Shown here in pieces: positions 6,119 through 7,116 of a stretch of DNA of 7,116 nucleotides; the stretch's first letter is position 1, and each line of letters begins with the position of its first letter. The stretch spans positions 1 through 7,116 of the forward strand of contig JAEYQQ010000186.1 of assembly GCA_023409955.1 (NCBI GenBank), written 5' to 3'. Under the pieces are notes generated by a model, which worked only from the letters and a program-made list of their open reading frames with translations, was not told the origin of the DNA and searched no databases. Source of the stretch: Bacillota bacterium (lineage in GTDB: Bacteria; Bacillota; Clostridia; Christensenellales; Aristaeellaceae). Both the position numbers and the translations under genes were made by a program.

Positions 6119-6162
6119 CCTGTCTTTGCGTGTGTGTGCCACACAGAAAGGCAGGTTTTTTT
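6119..6162 (+). terminator. leader terminator hairpin T2, immediately upstream of the corA start
   Basis: CCTGTCTTT (6119-6127) pairs with AAAGGCAGG (6147-6155) over 9 bp including one wobble. A small internal loop and a further 6 bp (TGTGTG with CACACA) close a 3-nt loop. Seven T (6156-6162) follow directly. This is a textbook intrinsic terminator, yet its U-run ends one base before the corA ATG. Its right arm is also the only visible ribosome binding site of corA, so the fold could block both elongation and translation. Confidence 0.85.
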
Positions 6163-6163
6163 G

Positions 6164-7096
6164 ATGAGGAGGATTTTTAAAACCGTAGATGATCATCTTG
6201 TAGAGTGCACTACGCTGGAAAAAGGCTGCTGGGTGCATTTGCAAAGCCCGACCAAAGAAGAGATTGATGGTCTGAACGCACGTTTTTCACTGGACCCGAC
6301 CTATTTAATGGCCGCATTGGACGAAGAGGAAAGCGCCCGTATTGAACATGATGACGGACAGACGCTGATCATCGTTGACATACCCTATGTTGAGGTAGAA
6401 GGCAGCGGCTATATATACAGCACCATTCCCATGGGCATCATATTGGTGGATGAAGTCATTATCACTGTGGCTACCCGTGAAACCCCGATCATCGCCGATT
6501 TTACGGAGGAGAGGGTGCGGGGATTTTGGACACACAAACGCACTAGATTTATCTTGCAGCTATTGCATAGGAACGCATCCCGCTTTCTGGCATATCTTAA
6601 GCAAATTGACAAGGCCAGTATGCATGTGCAGACGAAATTGGAAAAATCACTGCGGAACCAAGAGCTACTGCAGATGATGAAGCTGGAAAAATCCCTTGTG
6701 TTCTTCAGCACTTCCTTAAAGGGCAATGAAACTGTTATGGAAAAAATGCTCAGACTGGATGCGCTGAAGAAGTTTCCCGATGATACGGATCTTTTGGAAG
6801 ACGTGATTATCGAGAACAAGCAGGCCATGGAGATGTGTACGATATACAGGGATATTATGTCTGGAACCATGGACGCCTTTGCTTCCATCATCAGCAATAA
6901 TCTGAATATCGTTATGAAGGTACTGACCAGCCTGACAGTGGTGCTGGCGATTCCATCAACTGTTGCCGCCCTATGGGGTATGAACGTAGCGGTACCCTTT
7001 GAAAGCAGTCCTCATGCATTTACGATTGTGGCAGGGATATCGATCGTCGGTGCACTGGTGGCCGCTTTGGTGTTATGGCGCAAGAAGATGTTTTGA
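6164..7096 (+). CDS. corA: CorA-family divalent cation (Mg2+/Co2+) transporter
   Basis: Predicted inner-membrane channel for Mg2+ and related divalent cations, working as a pentamer in the family. The 310-residue protein has a large soluble N-terminal domain (about 1-245) ending in a long helical, charged stretch (about 145-245), then two hydrophobic segments (about 250-270 and 285-305). The family signature GMN (272-274, in ALWGMNV) closes the first membrane helix. The periplasm-facing loop VAVPFESSPHAF is short, and the C-terminus is basic (WRKKMF). Length is normal for CorA. The ATG at 6164 gives the usual start MRRIFKTVDDHLVE; a GTG at 6134 would lie inside hairpin T2. The ribosome binding site is weak (AAAGGCAGG, 6147-6155) and buried in T2, consistent with expression gated by the leader. 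The gene is divergent from nrdD. Substrate could be Mg2+, Co2+, Ni2+ or, for some members, Zn2+; sequence alone does not decide. Confidence 0.94.
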   Translation: MRRIFKTVDDHLVECTTLEKGCWVHLQSPTKEEIDGLNARFSLDPTYLMAALDEEESARIEHDDGQTLIIVDIPYVEVEGSGYIYSTIPMGIILVDEVIITVATRETPIIADFTEERVRGFWTHKRTRFILQLLHRNASRFLAYLKQIDKASMHVQTKLEKSLRNQELLQMMKLEKSLVFFSTSLKGNETVMEKMLRLDALKKFPDDTDLLEDVIIENKQAMEMCTIYRDIMSGTMDAFASIISNNLNIVMKVLTSLTVVLAIPSTVAALWGMNVAVPFESSPHAFTIVAGISIVGALVAALVLWRKKMF

Positions 7097-7116
7097 ATGC
7101 GGAGCAGGCTGTTAGG

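Noticed and set aside
5971..6163. Known metal-ion riboswitch (M-box, yybP-ykoY, NiCo) in the corA leader
   Set aside because: None of the core consensus segments I know for these classes is visible. A covariance-model search would settle this.
5923..6180. 85-codon plus-strand ORF spanning the corA leader and overlapping the corA start
   Set aside because: Its first ATG codons precede the predicted transcription start, it has no ribosome binding site, and its product is low-complexity Arg/Ser/Cys-rich with no recognisable domain. It runs through both terminator-like hairpins.
6166..6191. GAGGAGG inside the first codons of corA as the ribosome binding site for a downstream start
   Set aside because: The next ATG (6189) is out of frame and hits a stop after four codons. 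No in-frame ATG, GTG or TTG lies at suitable spacing.

Overview
The window looks like chromosomal DNA from a strictly anaerobic, mid-GC Bacillota, probably a gut-type Clostridia. Three things point there: a class III (oxygen-sensitive, glycyl-radical) ribonucleotide reductase pair, a one-chain glycyl-tRNA synthetase, and GGAGG-type ribosome binding sites with near-consensus sigma-A promoters. The lineage is inferred from gene content and style only. No mobile element, CRISPR array, tRNA or rRNA gene was seen. All five main genes appear intact.

Layout. Positions 1-66 are flanking sequence in which I see nothing definite. A cytoplasmic L-asparaginase (+, 124-1095) has its own extended -10 promoter. 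It is followed by a small hairpin-rich repeat-like element and a terminator that works in both directions (1148-1188). That terminator also ends the convergent glyQS gene (-, 1199-2587), which has its own TTGACA/TATGAT promoter and a leader of only about 25 nt. Upstream on the same strand lies nrdD-nrdG (-, 5608-3293 and 3215-2709), the anaerobic ribonucleotide reductase and its radical-SAM activase, with a strong hairpin between the two genes. A 555-nt divergent control region (5609-6163) separates nrdD from a CorA-family divalent-cation transporter gene (+, 6164-7096). The last 20 bases hold nothing I can assign.

The control region is the richest part. On the nrdD side there is a perfect consensus promoter (TTGACA, 17 bp, TATAAT). 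Two NrdR-box-like palindromes sit directly upstream, with centres 31 bp apart, and one touches the -35 element. A leader of about 180 nt follows, holding several hairpins and a terminator-like stem with a U-run. This suggests NrdR repression plus possible leader-level control of dNTP synthesis.

On the corA side there is a TTGACA-17-TATGAT promoter and a leader of about 190 nt. That leader encodes a well-placed 24-codon open reading frame beginning MEGDPYSP, whose stop codon abuts the U-run of one terminator-like hairpin. A second, stronger hairpin with a run of seven T ends two bases from the corA start codon and buries its ribosome binding site. This resembles MgtL/CorL-type leader-peptide attenuation of Mg2+ transporters, here in front of a corA gene in a Clostridia-like genome. 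It is the best candidate in the window for an undescribed regulatory system.
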